Assembly (NCBI GenBank): GCA_035297265.1
Contig: DATGZH010000064.1
Location: 186,001 to 250,000 of the forward strand
Length of the DNA stretch: 64,000 nt
DNA from: DATGZH01 sp035297265
GTDB lineage: Bacteria; Actinomycetota; Acidimicrobiia; Acidimicrobiales; RAAP-2
Direction of reading: 5' to 3'
The position numbers and the translations under genes are program-made. This document shows positions 56,530 through 64,000 of this stretch, in pieces (the first letter of the stretch is position 1; each line of letters opens with the position of its first letter). The notes below the pieces were generated by a model. That model saw only the letters and a program-made list of their open reading frames with translations. It was not told the DNA's origin and did no database searches.

Positions 56530-57645
56530 TCAGCCGGTCACGCCGTCGGCCCGGAGGGCGGCGATCTCCTCGTCGGCGAAGCCGTAGGCCGAGAGCACGT
56601 CGTCGGTGTGGGCACCGCGCTCGGGAGGGGGCCCGGCCATCTCGCCCGGCGTGCGGCTGAACCGGGGCGCCGGGGCGGGCTGCCAGCGGCCGTGGCGCTC
56701 GACGATCGTGCCCCGGGCGGCGATGTGGGGATGGGTGGGGAGTTCGGCCATCTCGAGCACCGGGGCCACGCAGGCGTCGGTCCCGGCCATGGCGGCACAC
56801 CACTCGTCGCGGCCCTTGGTGGCGAAGGTCTCGCCGAACCGTCGGCGCAGCTCGGGCCAGCCGGACCGGTCCATCTGGTCCGGCAGCTCCGCCGGGTCGA
56901 GACCCAGGCCGGCGAGGAGCGCCGCGTAGAACTGGGGCTCGATGGCCCCGACGGCCACCCACTTCCCGTCCGCCGTCTCGTAGACGTCGTAGAAGGGGGC
57001 GCCGGAGTCGAGCATGTTGGCGCCCCGCTGGTGCACCCAGTCGGCCATGCCGAAGAACATGGTGAGAAGCAGGGCGCTGCCGTCGACCATCGCCGCGTCC
57101 ACCACCTGGCCCTGTCCGCTCGTGCGGGCCTCGAGCAGGCCGGCGAGGACGCCGAAGCAGAGGAACATGGCCCCGCCGCCGAAGTCGCCCACGAGATTGA
57201 GAGGCGGCGTCGGGGGCTGGTCGGCCCGGCCGATCATGCCGAGCGGCCCGGCGACGGCGATGTAGTCGACGTCGTGGCCCGCCTCCATGGCGAGCGGCCC
57301 GTCCTGCCCGAAGCCGGTCATCCGGCCGTAGACGAGGCGCTCGTTGCGGTCGAGACAGACGTCGGGCCCGAGGCCCATCCGCTCCATCACCCCCGGCCGG
57401 AAGCCCTCGATGAGGGCGTCGGCCCCCTCGACCATCCGCAGGACCACCTCGGCGCCCTCGGGACGACGAAGGTCGACGCCGACCGAGCGGCGGCCCCGGT
57501 CCATGACGTTCGGCGCGTAGCGAGCCACCGGGCGATCGACCCGCACCACGTCGGCGCCCATGTCGGAGAGCATCATGCCGGCGAAGGGGACGGGGCCGAT
57601 GGCCGCCATCTCGACCACCCGCAGACCGGTGAGGGGCCCGCTCAC
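56530..57645 (-). CDS. Alpha-methylacyl-CoA racemase
   Basis: The 371-residue family III member has the complete racemase active site: histidine in AGHDVDYIAVAG near residue 123, aspartate in NLVGDFGGGAM near 153 and glutamate in VGAIEPQFY near 237. These match His126, Asp156 and Glu241 of mycobacterial Mcr. It interconverts 2R and 2S methyl-branched acyl-CoAs so that they can enter beta-oxidation. The GTG at 57645 overlaps the stop of the ligase gene (GTGA). Being last in an operon with a transporter and ligase points to an imported methyl-branched acid. Confidence 0.93.
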   Translation of the reverse strand: MSGPLTGLRVVEMAAIGPVPFAGMMLSDMGADVVRVDRPVARYAPNVMDRGRRSVGVDLRRPEGAEVVLRMVEGADALIEGFRPGVMERMGLGPDVCLDRNERLVYGRMTGFGQDGPLAMEAGHDVDYIAVAGPLGMIGRADQPPTPPLNLVGDFGGGAMFLCFGVLAGLLEARTSGQGQVVDAAMVDGSALLLTMFFGMADWVHQRGANMLDSGAPFYDVYETADGKWVAVGAIEPQFYAALLAGLGLDPAELPDQMDRSGWPELRRRFGETFATKGRDEWCAAMAGTDACVAPVLEMAELPTHPHIAARGTIVERHGRWQPAPAPRFSRTPGEMAGPPPERGAHTDDVLSAYGFADEEIAALRADGVTG

Positions 57646-59129
57646 GACGGCGCCGCCGTACCGGAACGCTCCTCGCGCAGCTGGTGCTTGCGCACCTTGC
57701 CCGTGGGCTCCCGGGGGATCTCGTCGACGAACTCGATGGTCCGGGGCAGCTTGAAGTCGGCGAGGCGCTCGGCCAGGCGGGCCCGGATGGCCGCCTCGTC
57801 CGGGGCCACGCCGGTCTTCAGGGCCACGATGGCGTGCACCCGCTGGCCCATGCGCTCGTCGGGGAGGCCGATGACCGCGGAGTCCGCCACGTCGGGGTCC
57901 TCGGCGAGCGCCGACTCCACCTCGGCCGGGTAGATGTTGACGCCGCCGGCGACGATCAGGTCGGTCCGGCGGTCGGCGATGTAGAGGTAGCCGTCGGGGT
58001 CGAGCCAGCCGAGGTCGCCGGCGGTGAAGTAGTCGCCCCGGTAGGCGGCGGCCGTCTTCTCGGGGTCACCCCGATAGGCGAAGCGGTAGCCGCCCATCGG
58101 CGAGATGTAGATCATCCCGACCTCGCCGGTCGGTGCGTCCTCGCCGTTCTCGTCGAGCACCCGGACGTGCAGGCCCGGGAAGGGACGGCCCACGCTGCCC
58201 GGCTTGAACAGCCACTCGCCGGGTGAGATGACCGTGCCCATGCCCTCGGTGGCGCCGTAGAACTCCCAGAGCGTTCCCGGCGGGAACACGTCCAGGATGC
58301 GCCACTTGAGGGGGACCGGGCAGAGCGCCGCGGCGTGGAGGATCATCCGGATGCTCGAGCGGTCGTAGCGCTCCCAGTCGGCGTCGAGGAGCCGCACGAA
58401 GTGGGCGGGCACCATGAAGGCCCGGTTCACCCGGTGCTGCTCGATGAGCGACAGGCAGCGCTCGCCCACGAAGCCGTCCTGGACGATGACCCGGCCCCCT
58501 TCCCAGAGGGCGTACTCGGCGTAGGCGCTCGGCGCCGTGTGGTAGCAGGGCCCGCAGATGAGCGACACGGCGTCGGGCCCGTAGCCCCAGAAGGCGGCCA
58601 CGGGGGTGGTGGTGGCCACCGGGAGCGGGGACGGCGCTGGCCGCTCGACCGCCTTCGGGCGTCCGGTGGTGCCCGACGTATAGCCCATCATCGCCGGGGG
58701 GGTGTTGAGGAAGTCGGTCCGCGGCGGGGTGGCCGCCGGCTGCAGCTGGTCGAGCGTCCCGACGTCGATCTCGGGGACGCCGCCCACACCGGGGCCCAAG
58801 CCCTCGACGAAGAGCACCTTCATCCCCGAGTCGGAGACGATGTACTCGGCCTCGAACTGGGTGAGACGGTAGGAGAGGGGCACCCACAGCGCTCCCAGCC
58901 GGGCGATGGCGTGGGTGATCACGAACCACTCCGACCGGTTGTGGAGCATCATGCCGACGGTCTCGCCGACCCCCACGCCGCGGCCGGCCAGATCGAGGGC
59001 GACCGCGTTGGCCCGCTGGTCGAGCTCCTCGTAGGTCATCGTCCGGTGACCCTCGACGAGGGCCACCCGTCCCCGGTCGGCCGCCGCCACCCCGGCCACG
59101 CCGCGCGGGTGCCGACCGACCTGGCTCAC
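57642..59129 (-). CDS. AMP-dependent acyl-CoA ligase
   Basis: The 495-residue ligase has YTSGTTGRPKAV near residue 148, YGATEGMGTV near 284, FTAGDLGWLDPDGY near 364, TDLIVAGGVNIYPAEVE and the C-terminal lysine in EPTGKVRKHQL near 480. It should convert the acid imported by the adjacent ABC transporter to its CoA ester, which the overlapping racemase gene then handles. It begins 26 bp after the LivF stop. Among the six ligases here it is the one with the strongest context for a methyl-branched substrate. Confidence 0.92.
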   Translation of the reverse strand: MSQVGRHPRGVAGVAAADRGRVALVEGHRTMTYEELDQRANAVALDLAGRGVGVGETVGMMLHNRSEWFVITHAIARLGALWVPLSYRLTQFEAEYIVSDSGMKVLFVEGLGPGVGGVPEIDVGTLDQLQPAATPPRTDFLNTPPAMMGYTSGTTGRPKAVERPAPSPLPVATTTPVAAFWGYGPDAVSLICGPCYHTAPSAYAEYALWEGGRVIVQDGFVGERCLSLIEQHRVNRAFMVPAHFVRLLDADWERYDRSSIRMILHAAALCPVPLKWRILDVFPPGTLWEFYGATEGMGTVISPGEWLFKPGSVGRPFPGLHVRVLDENGEDAPTGEVGMIYISPMGGYRFAYRGDPEKTAAAYRGDYFTAGDLGWLDPDGYLYIADRRTDLIVAGGVNIYPAEVESALAEDPDVADSAVIGLPDERMGQRVHAIVALKTGVAPDEAAIRARLAERLADFKLPRTIEFVDEIPREPTGKVRKHQLREERSGTAAPS

Positions 59130-59155
59130 TTCGACACTCCTCCCCTCAGCCGACG

Positions 59156-59863
59156 TCAGCTCTCGGCGGCGACCTCGATGCCGAGGTAGCGCTCGTACAC
59201 CTCGGCGGCGCTCAGGTCCTTCGCCGGCCCGGCGTTCACGACCTGGCCCCGGTTCATGAGGTACGCGGTGTCGGCCAACTCGAGGGCCCGGTTGATGTAC
59301 TGCTCCACGATCAGGAGCGACGTGCCCGTGGCGGCGATCCGCCGGAGGGTGTCGAAGATGCGGTCCACGATGATCGGTGCGAGGCCCTGGGAGGGCTCGT
59401 CGACCACCACCAGCTTCGGGCTCGTGACGAAGGTCCGCACGAGGGCGAGCATCTGCTGCTCACCTCCGCTCAGGCTCCCGGCCATCTGCTTGAGACGAGG
59501 CGCGAGTGCCGGGAAGGCCTGGCTGGCCCGCTGGATGCACTCGTCCTCCTTGCCTTTCGGCGACTGCAGGATGAGGTTCTCGCGCACGGAGAGCGACGGG
59601 AAGATGCCCCGCCCCTCCGGGAGGGAACAGAGCCCCAACCGGGCCATGTGGAAGGCCTTCCGGTCGGTCACGTCCTCCCCGCCGAAGAAGATCTGGCCGC
59701 TCGTCGGCTTGAGCAGGCCGGAAACGACACGGAGGAGGGTAGTCTTCCCCGCCCCGTTTGGCCCGAGCAGCGTCACCACCTTGGAGTCGGGTACCTCGAG
59801 GCTCACCTGACGGAGCACCGTCGTGTCGCCGTAGCCGGCGGTGACGTCCTTCACCTCAAGCAT
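59156..59863 (-). CDS. livF: ABC transporter ATP-binding protein, LivF family
   Basis: The 235-residue ATPase has Walker A GPNGAGKT near residue 35, signature LSGGEQQ near 135, Walker B LVVVDEPSQGL near 156 and a switch histidine region with a LivF-type C-terminus. It powers a branched-chain amino acid/carboxylate (HAAT) importer together with the fused protein encoded 36 bp upstream. No periplasmic-type binding protein gene lies in the window, so that part must be elsewhere. The neighbouring CoA ligase and racemase suggest a carboxylic acid rather than an amino acid as substrate. Confidence 0.93.
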   Translation of the reverse strand: MLEVKDVTAGYGDTTVLRQVSLEVPDSKVVTLLGPNGAGKTTLLRVVSGLLKPTSGQIFFGGEDVTDRKAFHMARLGLCSLPEGRGIFPSLSVRENLILQSPKGKEDECIQRASQAFPALAPRLKQMAGSLSGGEQQMLALVRTFVTSPKLVVVDEPSQGLAPIIVDRIFDTLRRIAATGTSLLIVEQYINRALELADTAYLMNRGQVVNAGPAKDLSAAEVYERYLGIEVAAES

Positions 59864-59899
59864 CGGTCACCTTTCCCAAGCGGCGCGGTGGTCTGAGAT

Positions 59900-62782
59900 T
59901 CACGTGAGCTCCGGTTGCGTCCCGGCCGTCTCCCCGACGGCCACCGCCCCGTCCGGGTCAGCCAGCACCTCGTCCTCAGGGCCGCCTTCTCCCTCGGAGC
60001 CGAGATAGGCCGCCCGCACCACCTCACTCGCCAGCATCTCCTGGGCGTTGCCCTCGAAGATGAGCTTGCCGAAGTCGAGGACGTAGATGTGGGTGCAGAC
60101 CTGGCGGACGAGGGACATGTCGTGCTCGACGAGGAGGATGCCCATGCCGCGCTCCCGCACGACGCCCGTCAGGATGTCGCCGAAGCGCTCTGTCTCGGCC
60201 GCGTTGAGACCGGCCGAGGGCTCGTCGAGGAGCAGGAGGTCGAAGGGTCCGGCCAGTGCCCGGGCCAGCTCGACCAGGCGTCGTTGCCCCGTCGGCAGCA
60301 GCCCCGCCTGGAGGCTGGCCAGCGGGCCGAGCCCGGTGAGGGCGATGGCCTCGTCTGCGGCCCCCTTGACCTGGGCCTTCTCGCCCCGCCGGCTGAAGAG
60401 CTGGGTGAGGGGGTTGCCACCGGCCATGGAAGCCTCCCGGCCGAGGACGACGTTCTCCCGGACCGTAAGGGAGTTGAAGAGCTCGGAGCGTTGGAACGTC
60501 CGCCCGAGCCCCATGCGGGAGCGACCGGACGTCCCGAGCTTGGTGACATCCCCGCCGTGGAGGATGACCCGCCCGCCGGTCGGCTTGACGAGCCCCGAGC
60601 AGACGTTGAACGTCGTCGTCTTGCCGGCCCCGTTGGGGCCGACCAGACCGGTGATGCGACCCATCGGGGCATTGAGGCTGACGTCCTCCACCGCCCGCAC
60701 CCCGCCGAAGTGCACGACGAGGTGTTCGACCTCGAGGCCGCTCCTCTTCGCCACGACGGCCGCTGTGGGAGCGGCGACCAGCTCGCGGTCGGCGGCGGCG
60801 GCGGCCTCCTCGGCCGCTGTCGCTGTGGACACTGCCGCCGCCACCTCCGTCGCCCCGATCTCGGGCTCGGGAGCGCGGCCGCCGATCCTGTCCAGGAAGT
60901 TGCGAAGTCCGAGCGGCACGCCAGCCTGTTTGCTCTCGAAGACCGCGTAGGTGGCCGCAAAGAACCCGAAGCTGATGGAGAGCCATGTGGTGAGGCTCGA
61001 CGACGGCTTCAAGAAGCTGATCCACAACGAGAGCGGCCAGATGCCGTAGGCCGGAAAGAGCGTGAAGAGGATCCCGGCCATGATGGCGTACCAGGGCACC
61101 CCGCCGATGGTGATGACGACCAGGACCACGAGGATCAGCGAGGCGTAGGAGGCGTAGTTGCCGCCGACGCTGTAGTGGAAGAGGCTGGCGTAGAGGATCC
61201 CCGAGAAGGCGGCGATGGCCGCCGAGACGCAGAAGACCATCACGCGGATCACGTTGGTCGTGGCGCCGTAGGTCTCCAAGGCGGTGGGAGAGTCCGACAG
61301 GCCCCCGAGCAACCGACCCATACGGCCGCCCTGGATGGCCATGATGAGGGCTACCACGAGCACCGTCGAGACCAGGAGCACGAAGTAGAAACCCCGGTCG
61401 GTGCCGAAGTGCCAGAAACCGAGGGAGGCATCCGGGCGGGGGGCCGGGATGCCGTTGCTGGTCGGCCCGAACATGATGCCGGTCGTGTACATCATCTGTT
61501 CCAAGAAGATGCCAAAACCGAGCGTGGCGAGGCCGAGGAACACGCCGGAGAGCCGGACGGCCGGGATGGCCACGAGCGCTCCCACCGGTACGGCGATGAG
61601 GACGCCGAGCAGCACGGCGAGCAGCCAGGGGACGTGGTAGTCGACCGTGAAGTGGGAAAAGGCGGCGGCGCCGATGGCCGCGAACGCATACTGGCAGAGC
61701 GAGATCAGGCCCGCCGTGCGGACCAGCAGACCGAGGGACAGGATCAGGATGATCTCGACCAGTCCGTTCGACCAGACCGACAGCTGGTCGCCGGCGAAGT
61801 TCGGCACGAGACACATGAAGGCGAGGAAGACCGCGAAGATGACACCGCGCACCCGGGGCGGGGCGTACCAAGGCTTGCGCACAGGGAGCGTGTGGATCAC
61901 CCGCCGTGAGATCAGCCTGGCTCGCGGCGTCACGCAGAGCACGACGAACAGGACGATGAACGGCAGGCCCGTCGGGAACCCGCTCAGCCAGGGGATCGAG
62001 ACCACGTACTTGCTGGAGATCGAGCCGGCGATGCCGATCAGGATGCCGCCGAGGAAGGTGAGCGGCAGGTTGTTGAAGTAGCCGATGGCCGCCGCGCCGA
62101 ACGCCGGGACCACGAGCAGGGTGATGATGAGCGCGTCGAGCGGCAGACTCGGGGCCAGGAGCAATCCGGCCATCGCCGCGAAGACCGTGCTGATCACCCA
62201 GGCCCAGCGGCGGACGCGGATGGGGCTCTCGCCGGTCATCGCCACGAGATCGGGGTTGTCCACCACCCCCCGCATGGCGACGCCCATCCGGACGAAGCGG
62301 AAGAAGTAGTAGAGGACGGCCGTCGCCACGACCGAGATGATGATGACGATGATCTGGTACCAGGCCACGTTGACGCCGAGGAAGCGCACCGTGCTGCTGG
62401 GCAGGTACTGGGGGAAGCCGGCCACCGTCCCGCCGTACCAGAGCATCCCGATGCCGATGATCATCAGGATGAGGCCGACCGTGGCCACGACCTTCAACGT
62501 GTCGCTAGCGTCCTCGAGCGAGCGTGCGAGGAGCTCCAAGCCGAGTCCGCCGATCGGCGCGATGACAACCAGGACCAGTGCCGCGGCGAGCGGCCACGGC
62601 CAGTTGTGCTGGTCGTGGAGGAAATAGAAGATGAAGACCGCGAGGGCACCGAGCGCACCGAAGGCGAAGTTGAAGATGCCCGAGGTCTTGTAAGTGAGGA
62701 CGACGCCGGTGCCGGCCAGGCCGTAGACGGCGCCGGTCGTGACCCCGATGACGATGAACGGCAACAAGTCCTGCCAGAACAC
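59900..62782 (-). CDS. ABC transporter triple fusion: LivH permease, LivM permease and LivG ATPase
   Basis: One 960-residue chain carries three usually separate subunits. Residues 1-about 295 are the LivH-type permease (start FWQDLLPFIVIGVTTGAVYG). Residues about 310-620 are the LivM-type permease (LSLGLLVRTAGLISLCQYAF near 350). An alanine/glutamate-rich linker covers about 636-680. Residues about 683-930 are the LivG-type ATPase, with Walker A GPNGAGKT at 715, signature LPTGQ near 830 (normal for LivG) and Walker B LLLLDEPSAGL near 849. There is no stop or frameshift. LivH-LivM and LivM-LivG fusions are known; all three in one chain is rare. It starts with GTG at 62782 and heads the operon with LivF, ligase and racemase. 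Confidence 0.93.
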   Translation of the reverse strand: MFWQDLLPFIVIGVTTGAVYGLAGTGVVLTYKTSGIFNFAFGALGALAVFIFYFLHDQHNWPWPLAAALVLVVIAPIGGLGLELLARSLEDASDTLKVVATVGLILMIIGIGMLWYGGTVAGFPQYLPSSTVRFLGVNVAWYQIIVIIISVVATAVLYYFFRFVRMGVAMRGVVDNPDLVAMTGESPIRVRRWAWVISTVFAAMAGLLLAPSLPLDALIITLLVVPAFGAAAIGYFNNLPLTFLGGILIGIAGSISSKYVVSIPWLSGFPTGLPFIVLFVVLCVTPRARLISRRVIHTLPVRKPWYAPPRVRGVIFAVFLAFMCLVPNFAGDQLSVWSNGLVEIILILSLGLLVRTAGLISLCQYAFAAIGAAAFSHFTVDYHVPWLLAVLLGVLIAVPVGALVAIPAVRLSGVFLGLATLGFGIFLEQMMYTTGIMFGPTSNGIPAPRPDASLGFWHFGTDRGFYFVLLVSTVLVVALIMAIQGGRMGRLLGGLSDSPTALETYGATTNVIRVMVFCVSAAIAAFSGILYASLFHYSVGGNYASYASLILVVLVVITIGGVPWYAIMAGILFTLFPAYGIWPLSLWISFLKPSSSLTTWLSISFGFFAATYAVFESKQAGVPLGLRNFLDRIGGRAPEPEIGATEVAAAVSTATAAEEAAAAADRELVAAPTAAVVAKRSGLEVEHLVVHFGGVRAVEDVSLNAPMGRITGLVGPNGAGKTTTFNVCSGLVKPTGGRVILHGGDVTKLGTSGRSRMGLGRTFQRSELFNSLTVRENVVLGREASMAGGNPLTQLFSRRGEKAQVKGAADEAIALTGLGPLASLQAGLLPTGQRRLVELARALAGPFDLLLLDEPSAGLNAAETERFGDILTGVVRERGMGILLVEHDMSLVRQVCTHIYVLDFGKLIFEGNAQEMLASEVVRAAYLGSEGEGGPEDEVLADPDGAVAVGETAGTQPELT

Positions 62783-62964
62783 TGTTCGCCGGCCCCCCTT
62801 GTGCTGGTTAGTTCACGATCGGCGGCGGTGCGTACCCCGCCCACGGACGTCGGAGGCCCTGGCTGGGCCACGTCGGGCCGCTATCGCTTCCATCATTAAG
62901 ACCATTCTGTCATCGCCGCCCGCTCCGCGCCCGTGAGCACATGAGAAGGTCGTTCTTCGAGCAA
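62783..62964. other. Upstream region of the transporter operon
   Basis: This 182-bp gap follows the lipoyl-domain gene on the minus strand. A stretch with lower GC (about 62885-62920) holds TTAATG-like sequences on the minus strand that could be a -10 box, and AAGGGGGG lies 12 bp before the GTG at 62782. Short frames on both strands here have no coding character. Confidence 0.4.
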
Positions 62965-63213
62965 TCATGCTTCGGCGATGACGCCGATCACCTCCCCCAC
63001 CGGGTAGGTCTCGCCCGGCCGCCCACCGATGTGCAGCACCCCGCTGACCGGAGCCTCCACGTCCATCTCGACCTTCTCGGTCTCCATCCGGTAGAGCGGT
63101 GCCCCGGCCTGGACGAGTTGGCCCTCGGCAGCGAACCACTCGACGATCGTGGCCTCGGTGACGGCCACGCCGGCCTGGGGGATCCGGATCGTGACCCCGC
63201 CCTCGTCGGCCAT
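62965..63213 (-). CDS. Stand-alone lipoyl/biotinyl-attachment domain
   Basis: The 82-residue protein is a single lipoyl-type domain with the modified lysine in METEKVEMDV near residue 46 and the GRPGETYPVGEVIGVI end. Such domains normally form the N-terminus of E2 in 2-oxoacid dehydrogenase complexes. No E2 catalytic domain follows; the chain simply ends. The start at 63213 is 5 bp after the stop of the E1-beta gene, so it belongs to that complex. The frame is open to 63690, but the upstream part lies within the E1-beta gene. Confidence 0.85.
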   Translation of the reverse strand: MADEGGVTIRIPQAGVAVTEATIVEWFAAEGQLVQAGAPLYRMETEKVEMDVEAPVSGVLHIGGRPGETYPVGEVIGVIAEA

Positions 63214-63218
63214 GCGGC

Positions 63219-64000
63219 TCAGGCCATGGCCCGGATCGTCTCGGCGATCCGCCCGCGGTCGGGGTAGAGCGCCGTCTCGAGCTCGGCCGCGAATGGGATG
63301 GGGGCATAGGCCGCACCGAGCCGCTCGACGGGGGCCGCCAGCTCGCCGAAGAGCTCGTGGGAGACGAGCGAGGCGATCTCCGCCCCCGGGCCGGCGAAGG
63401 TCGTGGCGGCGTGGACGACGACCGCCCGGCGGGTCTTGGCCACGCTGTCGAGGATGGCCTGCCGGTCGAGCGGCACGAGGGTGCGCAGGTCGAGCACCTC
63501 GACGTCGGTGCCCTCGCCGGCGAGGGTCTCCGCCGCGGCGAGCGCCTCGGGGACCTCCTTGCCCCAGGCGATGACGGTGACGTCCGTGCCGGGCCGTTTG
63601 ACCTCGGCCGACCCGAGCGGGATGGCGAAGTGCCCGGCGGGCACCGGCCCCCGGGTGAAGAGGAGGGACATCGTCTCCATGTGGATGCAAGGGTCGTCGT
63701 CGAAGATGGCCGAGTACAGCAGCCCCTTGGCGTCACGCGGCGTGCTCGGCACGACCACCTTGAGGCCGGGGATGTGCATCATCCAGCCTTCGAGCGACTG
63801 CGAGTGCTGGGCCCCGAACTGCGCGCCGCCGCCGACCGAGGTCCGGATGGTGATCGGCACGTTGGTGCGGCCGCCCGACATGTAGCGGAGCTTGGCCGCG
63901 TGGTTGGCCACCTGGTCCATGCACACGGCGAAGAAGTCCATGAGCATGACCTCGGCCACGGGCCGCATGCCGGCCAGGGAGGCGCCGATGGCGCAGCCCA
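63219..64000 (-). CDS. 2-oxoacid dehydrogenase E1 beta subunit, N-terminus cut off by the window edge
   Basis: At least 260 residues of the transketolase-like beta subunit are present; the frame runs off the right edge without a start. MLMDFFAVCMDQVANHAAKL and GGGAQFGAQHSQSLEGWM are typical of PdhB/AcoB-type E1 beta. WGKEVPEALAAAETLAGEG and VLDLRTLVPLD mark the C-terminal domain. It decarboxylates a 2-oxoacid (pyruvate, acetoin or branched) with its alpha partner, probably encoded beyond the edge. The stand-alone lipoyl domain follows directly. The substrate cannot be told from this part. Confidence 0.9.
   Translation of the reverse strand, partial: GCAIGASLAGMRPVAEVMLMDFFAVCMDQVANHAAKLRYMSGGRTNVPITIRTSVGGGAQFGAQHSQSLEGWMMHIPGLKVVVPSTPRDAKGLLYSAIFDDDPCIHMETMSLLFTRGPVPAGHFAIPLGSAEVKRPGTDVTVIAWGKEVPEALAAAETLAGEGTDVEVLDLRTLVPLDRQAILDSVAKTRRAVVVHAATTFAGPGAEIASLVSHELFGELAAPVERLGAAYAPIPFAAELETALYPDRGRIAETIRAMA

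Noticed and set aside
59915..61909. A 664-codon plus-strand open frame opposite the Liv fusion
   Set aside because: Charged low-complexity translation, antisense to a gene with clear ABC transporter motifs.
1..64000. tRNA, rRNA, CRISPR arrays, transposases and phage genes
   Set aside because: I looked for cloverleaf sequences, regular direct repeats with spacers, and transposase or integrase motifs and found none I could support.

Overview
The window is high-GC, densely coded bacterial DNA with many GTG starts, 4-bp GTGA/ATGA gene overlaps and TANNNT promoter hexamers close to start codons. The gene content is rich in actinobacterial families: DUF1707/DUF4190, paired FadE26/FadE27-like acyl-CoA dehydrogenases, CYP125/142-like P450s, Eis-like acetyltransferase, phosphotransferases next to acyl-CoA dehydrogenases, and a glycine-rich PGRS-like surface protein. 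The best guess is an uncultured or rarely cultured member of the Actinomycetota, perhaps Acidimicrobiia. That is inference; there is no rRNA gene here to confirm it. I see no tRNA, CRISPR array, insertion sequence or phage gene.

The dominant theme is catabolism of branched, sterol-like or otherwise complex carboxylic acids through CoA thioesters. The window holds six AMP-forming acyl-CoA ligases, eight acyl-CoA dehydrogenases (several as large/small subunit pairs), four crotonases (one internally deleted), two family III CoA-transferases (one an alpha-methylacyl-CoA racemase), one fused family I CoA-transferase, two SDRs, a thiolase with a DUF35-fused pseudo-HMG-CoA synthase, two P450s and a sulfatase.

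Layout. 1-5.8 kb: a truncated SET-domain gene, a MetE-like methyltransferase, a DUF1707 membrane protein, NAD-dependent formate dehydrogenase, YceI and an MFS exporter. 6.2-10.6 kb: fused CoA-transferase, an acyl-CoA dehydrogenase, and a divergent SDR/VOC pair with a perfect 22-bp palindrome between them. 10.6-14.6 kb: a SET-domain gene in operon with an acyl-CoA dehydrogenase pair, and an epoxide hydrolase. 14.6-20.1 kb: a minus-strand operon ligase > dehydrogenase > pseudo-HMG-CoA-synthase/DUF35 > thiolase. 20.2-25.1 kb: peroxiredoxin, a divergent dehydrogenase pair, crotonase and CoA-transferase. 25.3-30.3 kb: secreted PKD-type protein, ligase, P450 and a CrtC-like protein of unknown role. 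30.6-34.5 kb: a phosphotransferase and a 936-residue glycine-rich repeat protein that alternates chlamydial-Pmp-like GGA(I/V)...FxxN beta-helix units with PGRS-like tracts. 34.8-39.7 kb: sulfatase, SDR, P450 and a small membrane protein. 39.7-43.9 kb: ligase and three crotonases. 44.0-46.7 kb: a complete four-gene 2-oxoacid:ferredoxin oxidoreductase operon. 46.8-56.5 kb: Eis-like GNAT, two ligases, an alpha/beta hydrolase, small secreted proteins, a third dehydrogenase pair and a phosphotransferase. 56.5-62.8 kb: a minus-strand operon with a LivH-LivM-LivG triple fusion, LivF, a CoA ligase and the racemase, best read as import, activation and epimerisation of a branched acid. The right edge holds a stand-alone lipoyl-type domain and a truncated E1-beta.

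The most unusual items are the PGRS/Pmp hybrid surface protein, the pseudo-HMG-CoA-synthase/DUF35 fusion beside its thiolase, the Liv triple fusion, and the crotonase that has lost about 70 residues in frame.
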